Source of the DNA: CAVYXZ01 sp965223835
Lineage (GTDB): Bacteria; Chloroflexota; Anaerolineae; Aggregatilineales; Phototrophicaceae
Reading direction: 5' to 3'
Length of the DNA: 64,000 nucleotides
Assembly (NCBI GenBank): GCA_965223835.1
Contig: CBDCXQ010000001.1
Location: forward strand, 3,720,001-3,784,000
Positions 25,792 to 33,335 of this stretch are shown one piece after another. The stretch's first letter is position 1. The number at the start of each line of letters is the position of its first letter. Position numbers and translations under genes: made by a program. The notes under the pieces are model-generated. The model saw nothing but the letters and a program-made list of their open reading frames with translations. It was not told the origin of the DNA and made no database searches.

Positions 25792-26313
25792 ATGATCGAA
25801 GTTGTAATTGATAGTATTCGCGTAAGCCTGATGTCGCAGGAGCGAATCGTCGTCCTGAAAGACACTGGCTCTGACCGGTATATCCCGATTTGGATTGGCC
25901 CCTGTGAAGCCGATGCCATTACCTATGAACTGCAAGAGCAACCCAGTAAGCGGCCTTTAACGCATGATTTGCTGAAGGCGGCTATCCGAGATATGGGCGG
26001 GCAAGTAACCCAGATCGTCATCAACGATTTACGTAAAGACATTTTCTACGCACAAATTCTGGTTGATGTTGGTGATCGCCAGGTTGAGATCGATTCACGC
26101 CCCAGTGATGCAATTGCGCTGGCGGTGCGGGTTAAAGTGCCGATCTTCGTCGAAGATAGCGTGATGAAAGATGCCGGGATTACCGAAGAAGAAGACATTG
26201 AGAATGAAGTCAACGCCGCCCGCGCCCAGGGCGAAGCGGAACCGGGTCGCCTGAGCGCCTTTGCTGATTTTGTCGACTCGCTCGACCTTGATGATCTGGA
26301 CGACGACGAGTAA
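25792..26313 (+). CDS. Bifunctional nuclease (BFN/DUF151) family protein
   Basis: 173 residues. The family core is intact: IVVLKDTGSDRYIPIWIGPCEADAI, RPLTHDLLKAAI, DIFYAQILVDV, EIDSRPSDAIALAVRVKVPIFVE. Plant and bacterial members of this family are described as nucleases (RNase/DNase), but their cellular role in bacteria is unclear. The last 35 residues are acidic (LDLDDLDDDE), a common UvrB/UvrC-like tail position. It stands ahead of dnaB with an 86-base gap. Confidence 0.9.
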   Translation: MIEVVIDSIRVSLMSQERIVVLKDTGSDRYIPIWIGPCEADAITYELQEQPSKRPLTHDLLKAAIRDMGGQVTQIVINDLRKDIFYAQILVDVGDRQVEIDSRPSDAIALAVRVKVPIFVEDSVMKDAGITEEEDIENEVNAARAQGEAEPGRLSAFADFVDSLDLDDLDDDE

Positions 26314-26399
26314 TCCGACGTTTCCCAACATAGCATTCGTCAATCCGGCGGCCCTGCATGCAGTGAGCCGCTTTGTTTTCTCAGGTAAGTGGATCACAC

Positions 26400-27752
26400 A
26401 TGACCAACCAGCCCCCCGACCATATGATCCCCTTTAGCCCGGAAGCTGAAGAAGCTGTCCTGGGGTCCATCCTGACTAACCCGGGTGCCTATTACAATGT
26501 TGCGGCCTTCCTCAAAGAAGATGATTTTTTTCTACTACGGCACAAATGGGTCTGGCAGGCGATTTACCGCATTGCCGAACGCGGCGAAGACTTTGATTAC
26601 CTGACCGTTGGGCAAGAACTGAGTGATCTGGGCCACCTGGATGAACTCGGCGGTGTGCCCTATCTGATGCGGCTGATTAACAATACGCCCACCTCGGTCC
26701 ACGCTGAGGTCTATGGGCGATTGGTCGAACGCGCCTCCCTGCGCCGCAGATTACTGACCGCATCCGAGGAAATCCGTCAGGTTGCGATGGATGAGGAGAT
26801 GCCGATTGAGCGCGTGGTTGAAGAGGCCGAGTCGCGCTTGTTCCGCGTCACGGAAAGCCAATCACAACGCGACCTGATCTCGATGAACGAGGCCATTAGC
26901 GATTATTTCGATCAGATTGAACATATCATTCAGAACCCTGACCAGGCGTTGGGATTGCCCACCGGTTACAAAGGGGTCGATACACTGTTGGGTGGTTTTC
27001 AGCGCTCAGACCTCATGATTTTTGCCGGGCGTCCAGGCATGGGCAAGACGAGTTTCATGCTGTCGGTCGTGCTCAATGCCGCTCGTTTTGGCAGCCGCAT
27101 TGCCATCTTCACAATGGAGATGGGCGTTGAGCAGATCGTGCAACGCCTGATCTCGATGGAAACCGGCATCAACATGCAAATGCTCCGGTTGGGGCAGATT
27201 AGCCCGACCCAAGAATCACGATTAGTCGAAGCAATGGGCCGTTTGAGTAAGTTCAACGTCTTCATTGATGACACCCCGGCTCTGACTCCACTGCAATTAC
27301 GCACCAAATGCCGCCGGATGCAGCGTGAACATGGCATTGACCTGATTATCGTGGACTACATGCAATTAATGAACGCCGGGGGCCTGTATGAAAATAATCG
27401 GGTGCAGGAAATCAGCTACATCAGTCGGCACATGAAAGAACTGGCCCGTGAACTCAACGTACCCCTGCTCTCGGCTGCCCAACTCTCGCGTGCTGTTGAA
27501 CAACGGCAAGATAAACGCCCACAACTGAGTGACTTGAGAGAATCGGGTTCGATCGAGCAGGACGCGGACATTGTAATGTTCTTATATCGGGATGAAGTCT
27601 ACAATGAAGCAACCGAGTTCCCGAATCAGGCCGACATTATCGTTGCCAAACATCGCAACGGCCCGACCGGGGTCATCTCGCTATACTTCGACAAGACGAT
27701 TACGCGTTTTCTGGATGCCACCGCCCAAAACATAGATTTGAGCCGAAGCTGA
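26400..27752 (+). CDS. dnaB: Replicative DNA helicase DnaB
   Basis: 450 residues from ATG 26400 (MTNQPPDHMIPFSPEAEEAVLGSIL); a TTG nine codons upstream is possible but not needed. The N-terminal domain (about 15-120) is followed by a linker and the RecA-like ATPase: Walker A GRPGMGKTSF near 212, VVLNAARFGSRIAIFTMEMG, Walker B LIIVDYMQLM, and the SAAQLSRAVEQRQDKRPQLSDLRESGSIEQDAD motif H3/H4 region. It unwinds DNA at the replication fork as a hexamer. The stop/start with the DnaD-like gene is TGATG. Confidence 0.96.
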   Translation: MTNQPPDHMIPFSPEAEEAVLGSILTNPGAYYNVAAFLKEDDFFLLRHKWVWQAIYRIAERGEDFDYLTVGQELSDLGHLDELGGVPYLMRLINNTPTSVHAEVYGRLVERASLRRRLLTASEEIRQVAMDEEMPIERVVEEAESRLFRVTESQSQRDLISMNEAISDYFDQIEHIIQNPDQALGLPTGYKGVDTLLGGFQRSDLMIFAGRPGMGKTSFMLSVVLNAARFGSRIAIFTMEMGVEQIVQRLISMETGINMQMLRLGQISPTQESRLVEAMGRLSKFNVFIDDTPALTPLQLRTKCRRMQREHGIDLIIVDYMQLMNAGGLYENNRVQEISYISRHMKELARELNVPLLSAAQLSRAVEQRQDKRPQLSDLRESGSIEQDADIVMFLYRDEVYNEATEFPNQADIIVAKHRNGPTGVISLYFDKTITRFLDATAQNIDLSRS

Positions 27753-28474
27753 TGCAGAAGTTTGACGGTTTTAAACCCGGCAAGGTCCGTCAGGTCAAAG
27801 TACCGACATCGTTTTTCAGCGATCTACTCCCGCTGGTCGATGACCTTGCCGAACTCAAGGTGCTGCTCTTCGCGATGTGGGCACTGCAGCAAAAAGAAGG
27901 TGAACACCGCTATTTGCGCTATGGGGATTTTGTCGAGAACCCAACATTATTGGCGAGTCTCGAAACGGCGACGACCAATGACGATGTTGAAGCTACGCTT
28001 GACGATGCATTAGACCAGGCAGTGAAACGTGGTGCCCTGCTGCGCGTGGAGATCACACTTGCCGAGGGCCTTGAAGCATTCTATTTTATCAATTCTCCGG
28101 TTGGACGGACAGCGGCAGATGAGTTGAAGGCGGGGCACTGGCAACCCGGCGATGCGCAAAACTCGGTGGAGATTTTGCCGGAGCGCCCCAATATTTATCA
28201 ACTGTACGAAGCCAACATCGGCGTCCTCACACCGATGGTTGCCGAAGAACTAAAATCTGCTGAAGCCGATTTTCCGGCAACGTGGCTGGAAGAAGCGATT
28301 CGACTGGCCGTGCAGCATAATAAACGCGGCTGGAAGTATATTCGCGCCATTCTGGACCGCTGGGATAGGGAAGGAAAAGATCGTGGACTCACTGGGGGAC
28401 CTGCTCAACCGGAAGGGCAAAAATACGTCTCCGGAAAATACGCCACCTACATCGATAATACCCCCGACAGGTAA
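27752..28474 (+). CDS. DnaD-domain replication initiation protein
   Basis: 240 residues. The C-terminal half is a DnaD/DnaB2 domain: IYQLYEANIGVLTPMVAEELKSAEADFPATWLEEAIRLAVQHNKRGWKYIRAILDRW, with the YxxxIxxx and KRGWKYI elements that bind single-stranded DNA. The N-terminal half is probably the winged-helix oligomerisation domain (AELKVLLFAMWALQQKEGEHRYLRYGDFVEN). In firmicutes DnaD helps load DnaB at origins and restart sites. The gene starts inside the dnaB stop codon and its last 92 bases overlap the DnaC-like gene. Confidence 0.92.
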   Translation: MQKFDGFKPGKVRQVKVPTSFFSDLLPLVDDLAELKVLLFAMWALQQKEGEHRYLRYGDFVENPTLLASLETATTNDDVEATLDDALDQAVKRGALLRVEITLAEGLEAFYFINSPVGRTAADELKAGHWQPGDAQNSVEILPERPNIYQLYEANIGVLTPMVAEELKSAEADFPATWLEEAIRLAVQHNKRGWKYIRAILDRWDREGKDRGLTGGPAQPEGQKYVSGKYATYIDNTPDR

Positions 28475-29774
28475 CGGCGCGATCTGTGACCGGTGTGGAC
28501 AGGCTGCGATCTGTGGTGGACTGGGCGTCATTAGCTACGATGTGCCGGTTGGCGACCCGAATTTTGGCAAGCTATTCCGCTGTCCCAATAATCGCCTCGA
28601 AGATGATATTGAACGCCAGGACCGGATGCGACGCATCAGCAATCTGGCAGCCTTTGCCGACAAAAATTTTAACGATTTTGAGGTTGATCGTCCCCTGTTG
28701 ACCGTGAGTGAACGTGAATCACTGCGGCTGGCGTTTAATACGGCCCAACAATTTGCGGTTCAGCCAGACGGTTGGCTGCTGCTCGAGGGACCCTATGGCT
28801 GTGGCAAGACGCATCTTGCGGCTGCTATTGGCAACGAGCGTTTGCGTCAGGGCGATATGGTGTTATTCATTACAACACCCGACCTTCTCGATCATCTGCG
28901 GTCGACCTATGGGCCGACTTCCGAGATCGGCTATGATGAAATGTTTGATCGGATTCGCTCGTCCCAATTGCTCATTCTTGATGATCTCGGCGCGGAAAAT
29001 CCCAGCCAATGGGCCGGTGAAAAATTATTTCAGCTTCTAAACTACCGTTACAGTCAGCGGCTGCCAACCGTGATTACAACGAATGTTGACCTGGACCGCA
29101 TTGACGGGCGCATTCGCAGCCGGATGCTGGATGAAGGCCTGATGCGCCGCGCCAGGATCACCGCACCCGATTTCCGAACACCTGCGGAAAATCAGGAGGA
29201 CCAGCTCACCAATCTGGCTCATTATCGCGATATGACACTGGCAAACTTCGATACCCGCAGCGGTGTTAACCATGATGAGGAGCGAAACCTGGAAAGCGTG
29301 TTGCAGACCGCCCGCCAGTACGCCAGCGATCCAATGGGCTGGTTGACGATTATTGGTCCGTATGGCAGTGGCAAGACCCACCTCGCTGCCGCGATTGCCA
29401 ACTACCGGCGCGATCAGGGGGCCGGGGTCATTTTCACGACGGTATCCGACTTGATGGATTACCTGCGGATGGCATTCAACCCCGGTGCCAGTGTCTCGTT
29501 ACAGCAGCGCTTCCAGATGGTGCTGGACGTTCCGCTGCTAGTATTGGACGATTTGCGTACCGAGGGATCAACGGCCTGGGTCAAAGAGAAATTATTTCAG
29601 ATCATTGAGTACCGTTACACGGGTCAACTGCCAACCATACTGACCACCGCCCGCCAAATAGAAGATCTGGATGATCGCATTGCGACACGTTTGATTGATA
29701 CCCGTCGCTGCCGGATAATCGCCATTACCGCCCCGGCCTATGCGCAGCGCATCCACCGCCGCACCCGCTCTTGA
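28383..29774 (+). CDS. Tandem DnaC/IstB-type AAA+ helicase loader
   Basis: 463 residues with two complete DnaC-like AAA+ domains. Residues 30-80 hold a Cys motif (CDRCGQAAIC, then FRCPNN), possibly a zinc site. Domain one: EGPYGCGKTH near 135, Walker B LLILDDLGAE, sensor TVITTNVDLDRIDGRIRSRMLDEG. Domain two: GPYGSGKTH near 325, LLVLDDLRTE, TILTTARQIEDLDDRIATRLID. Usual DnaC/DnaI loaders have only one. The GTG start at 28383 has AAGGA about 7 bases ahead, giving a 92-base overlap with the DnaD gene. It probably loads the DnaB encoded two genes upstream. Confidence 0.9.
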   Translation: MDSLGDLLNRKGKNTSPENTPPTSIIPPTGNGAICDRCGQAAICGGLGVISYDVPVGDPNFGKLFRCPNNRLEDDIERQDRMRRISNLAAFADKNFNDFEVDRPLLTVSERESLRLAFNTAQQFAVQPDGWLLLEGPYGCGKTHLAAAIGNERLRQGDMVLFITTPDLLDHLRSTYGPTSEIGYDEMFDRIRSSQLLILDDLGAENPSQWAGEKLFQLLNYRYSQRLPTVITTNVDLDRIDGRIRSRMLDEGLMRRARITAPDFRTPAENQEDQLTNLAHYRDMTLANFDTRSGVNHDEERNLESVLQTARQYASDPMGWLTIIGPYGSGKTHLAAAIANYRRDQGAGVIFTTVSDLMDYLRMAFNPGASVSLQQRFQMVLDVPLLVLDDLRTEGSTAWVKEKLFQIIEYRYTGQLPTILTTARQIEDLDDRIATRLIDTRRCRIIAITAPAYAQRIHRRTRS

Positions 29775-29783
29775 TATAGCCCC

Positions 29784-30647
29784 GTGCGAATCCGCGCCCG
29801 TATCACCACAACCCCCTACGACCGGCGTTATCAACAGGCGCTTGGCGATCTGTTGTTTCATAGCTACCAGCTCCATACCCATCTCGATTGGTTCGAAGCC
29901 ATTGATTGGCTCCAGCGCTTTAATGTCCCCACGCGGCTAGCCTGGCAAGGCGACCGACTGGCCGGTGTGATGGCCGCCTCCCAACCATTGAACGGTGCAG
30001 TGTGGCTCAGGGTCGTTGCCGTGCATGATCTCGCCCCGGCGCATGCCGTAATGGCAGCAGTGTGGGGCGATTTACTACCAGAAATACACACATTACCAGC
30101 GACGAATATTTCGGTGTTGATCTCCCGCAACTGGATTAAGAATCATCTGCGCCAATTAGGATTTCACTTTGATGAAGATGTCGTGACGATGGAACGTAAT
30201 GGCACGCTGTTGCCTCAGCTTGCATCAAACGCGGTTCATATTCGGATAACCCAACCGGGCGACTTGCAACCTATTTCGGCGCTGGATCAGGCTGCGTTTG
30301 AGCCGCCCTGGCAGATGACTGAAACCGAAATTCGAGCCGCGCTGCGCATGTCAACCCAGGCGACGACTGCCGAATTGCTTGGGAAAGTGGTGGGCTATCA
30401 GATCAGCACAATCTATGATGATGGCGCACACCTGGCCCGTCTCGCTGTTGATCCAGGCGTTCAAGGACAAGGGATCGGGAGCGCGCTTTTACGTGACGTG
30501 TTGGAACGTTTTCTCAAACGGCGGATTCGATCCATGACGGTCAATACTCAGGCGAGCAATATCCGATCACAGCAACTTTACCGGCGGTTTGGCTTCCGGC
30601 GCAATGGCTATGATCTACCGGTGTGGACACTGGATCTACCCAGTTAG
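29784..30647 (+). CDS. Tandem GNAT acetyltransferase
   Basis: 287 residues from GTG 29784, 9 bases after the DnaC-like stop. Two GNAT-like halves are visible: a degenerate first half (residues 10-140) and a canonical second half with LARLAVDPGVQGQGIGSALLRDVLE (acetyl-CoA binding Q/RxxGxG/A) and NTQASNIRSQQLYRRFGFRRNGY. The acceptor is unknown. It may be an RimI-like or small-molecule acetylase; linkage to replication genes looks incidental. Confidence 0.85.
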   Translation: MRIRARITTTPYDRRYQQALGDLLFHSYQLHTHLDWFEAIDWLQRFNVPTRLAWQGDRLAGVMAASQPLNGAVWLRVVAVHDLAPAHAVMAAVWGDLLPEIHTLPATNISVLISRNWIKNHLRQLGFHFDEDVVTMERNGTLLPQLASNAVHIRITQPGDLQPISALDQAAFEPPWQMTETEIRAALRMSTQATTAELLGKVVGYQISTIYDDGAHLARLAVDPGVQGQGIGSALLRDVLERFLKRRIRSMTVNTQASNIRSQQLYRRFGFRRNGYDLPVWTLDLPS

Positions 30648-30726
30648 TGCAAAAATTGTGCTGGCAAAGATTATGTTCCAGCGTTATCTTGGGCACACAT
30701 AATGTGATGCTGTATAGGATGAATTG

Positions 30727-31749
30727 ATGTCTATAGTCTATCAGGAATTCGATGGCGACCTGACGTATCTGGAGGGCAAGCAAGTCGGCGTGATCGGCTA
30801 TGGCAATCTGGGGCGTCCGCTGGCCCTGAATTTACGTGATAGTGGCATTGTAGTGTTGGTCAGCGAGAGCGATGCTGAGCGCCAGACGATTGCCCGTAAT
30901 GAAGGGTTTACGCTGGTCCCGACGGCTGAACTGGTCCAGCAGGTTCACATTATACTGCTGCTGGTCCCGGACGAGATCATGCCCCAGATTTATATCAAAG
31001 AAATCTCGCCGAATTTGCAGCGCGGTGATACGCTGATTTTTGGTAGCGCCTATAATGTTGCTTTCGGCTTTATCGAGGCCCCACCCTTTGTTGATGTCGG
31101 ATTGATCGCACCCCGGACAATGGGGGTAGCCGTGCGTGAACGTTATCTGGCGAACCGAGGGTTTTTTAGCTTTGTCGCGGTGGGACAGGACGCTACTGGA
31201 AATGCCTGGCAAATTATTTTGGCGCTGGCAAAAGCGGCGGGTTCACTGCGATCAGGCGCGGGCGCTATCGAAATCGCCTTTGAACGGGAAGCGGAATTAG
31301 ACTTGTTCATGCAGCAGGCGGTTATGCCCATGTTGCATCATACCCTGTTAACAGCGGCGCAAATCCTGATGGAAGCGGGGTATCCACCGGAAGCCGCTTT
31401 CCTGGATCTGTACCTGTCGGGCGAGTTGGACGATTATCTCACGCGGGCAGCCCAGGAAGGGTTGTTCCCCACGATGCGGCTGGCATCATTAACCAGCCAG
31501 TATGGAACCTTCAGCCGGTTGGAACGCTTCAGCGATTTGAAACTGCAACGCCTGATGGAGGTGACACTGGAAGAAATCCGCGAAGGTGAATTTGCCCGTG
31601 AGTGGGCCAAAGAATATGGTGATGGTTATCATCGTTTACGTAAATTGCTTAGAGCACACAGCACCCTGGATGTGTGGGATATGGAACAACAGGCGCTGGA
31701 TATGATTCACCCGGAACGCGACCCCGATGAGTCCGCGTTTGAGATATAG
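30727..31749 (+). CDS. Ketol-acid reductoisomerase-like protein with altered active site
   Basis: 340 residues from ATG 30727 (AGGA six bases ahead). It follows the IlvC layout: VGVIGYGNLGRPLALNLRDSGIVVLV (Rossmann), LLLVPDEIMPQIYIKEISPNLQRGDTLIF, then IEAPPFVDVGLIAPRTMGVAVRERYLANRG and ELDLFMQQAVMPML. In true reductoisomerases the segment AHGFN carries the catalytic His, and DLFGEQ carries metal-binding Asp and Glu. Here they read SAYN and DLFMQQ, so the His and the Glu are lost. It is therefore unlikely to make branched-chain amino acids. It may keep NAD(P) binding for another reaction. Confidence 0.8.
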   Translation: MSIVYQEFDGDLTYLEGKQVGVIGYGNLGRPLALNLRDSGIVVLVSESDAERQTIARNEGFTLVPTAELVQQVHIILLLVPDEIMPQIYIKEISPNLQRGDTLIFGSAYNVAFGFIEAPPFVDVGLIAPRTMGVAVRERYLANRGFFSFVAVGQDATGNAWQIILALAKAAGSLRSGAGAIEIAFEREAELDLFMQQAVMPMLHHTLLTAAQILMEAGYPPEAAFLDLYLSGELDDYLTRAAQEGLFPTMRLASLTSQYGTFSRLERFSDLKLQRLMEVTLEEIREGEFAREWAKEYGDGYHRLRKLLRAHSTLDVWDMEQQALDMIHPERDPDESAFEI

Positions 31750-31781
31750 AATGTTCAGACGTACATTTGTGCCCTGCTATA

Positions 31782-33071
31782 TTAATCTTCGACGATCAGC
31801 AATTCTTGCCGAACATAAACCCGTTGGCGATCTTTGACATCCCGATAAACATGGGTGCCGGGGCCAACTTGCACCGCCTCGCCCACTTTGACACCCGGCA
31901 TGGTCATCACATCAACGGCCAGAAAGGCATCCTGTCCAATGATCGCGCCCAGTTTATCGCGCCCGGTATAGAGTTTGTCACCTTTGACGTAGCTGGGGAC
32001 ATCACCCTTGTCGATGCGCAGATTCGCCGTCGTACAACCGGCTGAGAAATTCACATTGGGCGCAAAGACTGAATCGAGCACACGGCAGGCATGCATCTGG
32101 CAACCTTCTGCGACATAACTGCGCGCCACTTCGGTGGTGAAACCGACGTTGCAGTTGTCCAGAACCAGCGACTGGCGCACCAGCGCATTATTGCCAACAA
32201 TGACCCCGTTGCCAATATAAGCCGGACCGACTACTGCCGCACCGGGGAAAATTCTGGCATTTTCACCAATCACCACATCACCAACCAGCGAAGCCGTCGG
32301 CGCGACAAAGGCACTCTCGGCAACCGTCTGCCCTTTGATTTGCGACAGGAAATAATCGGTCACTTCCAGCACATGCCAGGGATATTTAAGGAATTTCCAG
32401 GGACCGCTGTAGGGCACCACCTGATACACTTGCTCCTGCATGAGCGCGTCCATCGCCCGCTCATAATGGTCATCAGACGATAAATCGCGGGCGTATTCAG
32501 CACGAATTGCATCAAACAGACGACCCGCGTGGCTGTGAATATGGGCCACAATGTTCACCAGATTGCTGGGGCGATTATCCGGGCCGGGCTTCTCGACCAT
32601 CCCGGTAATGCGGCCCCCTTCATCCACGACCATGTAACCGCCGGGAAAATAATCTTCGATTTCGTAGCCCGCCAGAAACGTGACCGTTGGTTCCTGCTGC
32701 GAGGCTTTTAACATCGCTTGGTGAAGTTGATCGTCAACGATGTCGTGGACCTGGTTGACATATACCGGCTTGTCCAGCATTCCATCCATCAGAGTCGCCG
32801 CGTGAAGCAGTGCATCGCCCATACCTTTCGCCTCGGCTTGGACAATCGTCTGGACATTGAGGCCTGTCACCGCACCGGCCAACGCCTGAATGGTCTCGTG
32901 ATTGTTGGGACTGGCAACGATAATCACGTCGCGAAAACCGAGGTTGGCATACCGTCGCAACTGCGCCACCAGCAGCGGTTCCGGGCCAAAACGCAGCAAG
33001 AGTTTCTCGCGCAACGGCCACATCCGTGACGATGCACCACCGGCGAGAATAATCAGTGTCGGATTCATCAC
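31782..33071 (-). CDS. NDP-sugar pyrophosphorylase / acyltransferase-like bifunctional protein
   Basis: 429 residues. The N-terminal half is a nucleotidyltransferase (LIILAGGASSRMWPLREKLLL, GLNVQTIVQAEAKGMGDALLH, VYVNQVHDIVDDQL). The C-terminal half is a left-handed beta-helix of hexapeptide repeats (ESAFVAPTASLVGDVVIGENARIFPGAAVVG...). The arrangement resembles GlmU or glucose-1-phosphate thymidylyltransferase-like proteins that make UDP- or dTDP-sugars. The exact sugar is not clear. It is convergent with the preceding plus-strand operon by a 32-base gap. Confidence 0.88.
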   Translation of the reverse strand: MMNPTLIILAGGASSRMWPLREKLLLRFGPEPLLVAQLRRYANLGFRDVIIVASPNNHETIQALAGAVTGLNVQTIVQAEAKGMGDALLHAATLMDGMLDKPVYVNQVHDIVDDQLHQAMLKASQQEPTVTFLAGYEIEDYFPGGYMVVDEGGRITGMVEKPGPDNRPSNLVNIVAHIHSHAGRLFDAIRAEYARDLSSDDHYERAMDALMQEQVYQVVPYSGPWKFLKYPWHVLEVTDYFLSQIKGQTVAESAFVAPTASLVGDVVIGENARIFPGAAVVGPAYIGNGVIVGNNALVRQSLVLDNCNVGFTTEVARSYVAEGCQMHACRVLDSVFAPNVNFSAGCTTANLRIDKGDVPSYVKGDKLYTGRDKLGAIIGQDAFLAVDVMTMPGVKVGEAVQVGPGTHVYRDVKDRQRVYVRQELLIVED

Positions 33072-33335
33072 AACTCCTCAATTTGGTAACATATTATTAT
33101 CATGCAAAGCGTGTAAAAGATGGTGCATTTTATTGGCTACACAAGGCTAAAGCCACCTTATTCACACTTTTACAAATGAACCAAGAATAATCAAAGTGAA
33201 CCATATCAAGGTTACGTTTGCCTATCATATTTTGCCCCTAATCTATAAGGGTATTGCCATGAGCACTACGGATACCTTGCGATAAGTCCGTTCTTCGCTT
33301 TAAAATATACATTAATATTTGAATCGAGTTTTTCT

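Noticed and set aside
25792..31749. Prophage or plasmid replication module (DnaB, DnaD, DnaC)
   Set aside because: No integrase, structural or lysis genes, and the genes are in a chromosomal-looking operon with a bifunctional nuclease and GNAT protein.
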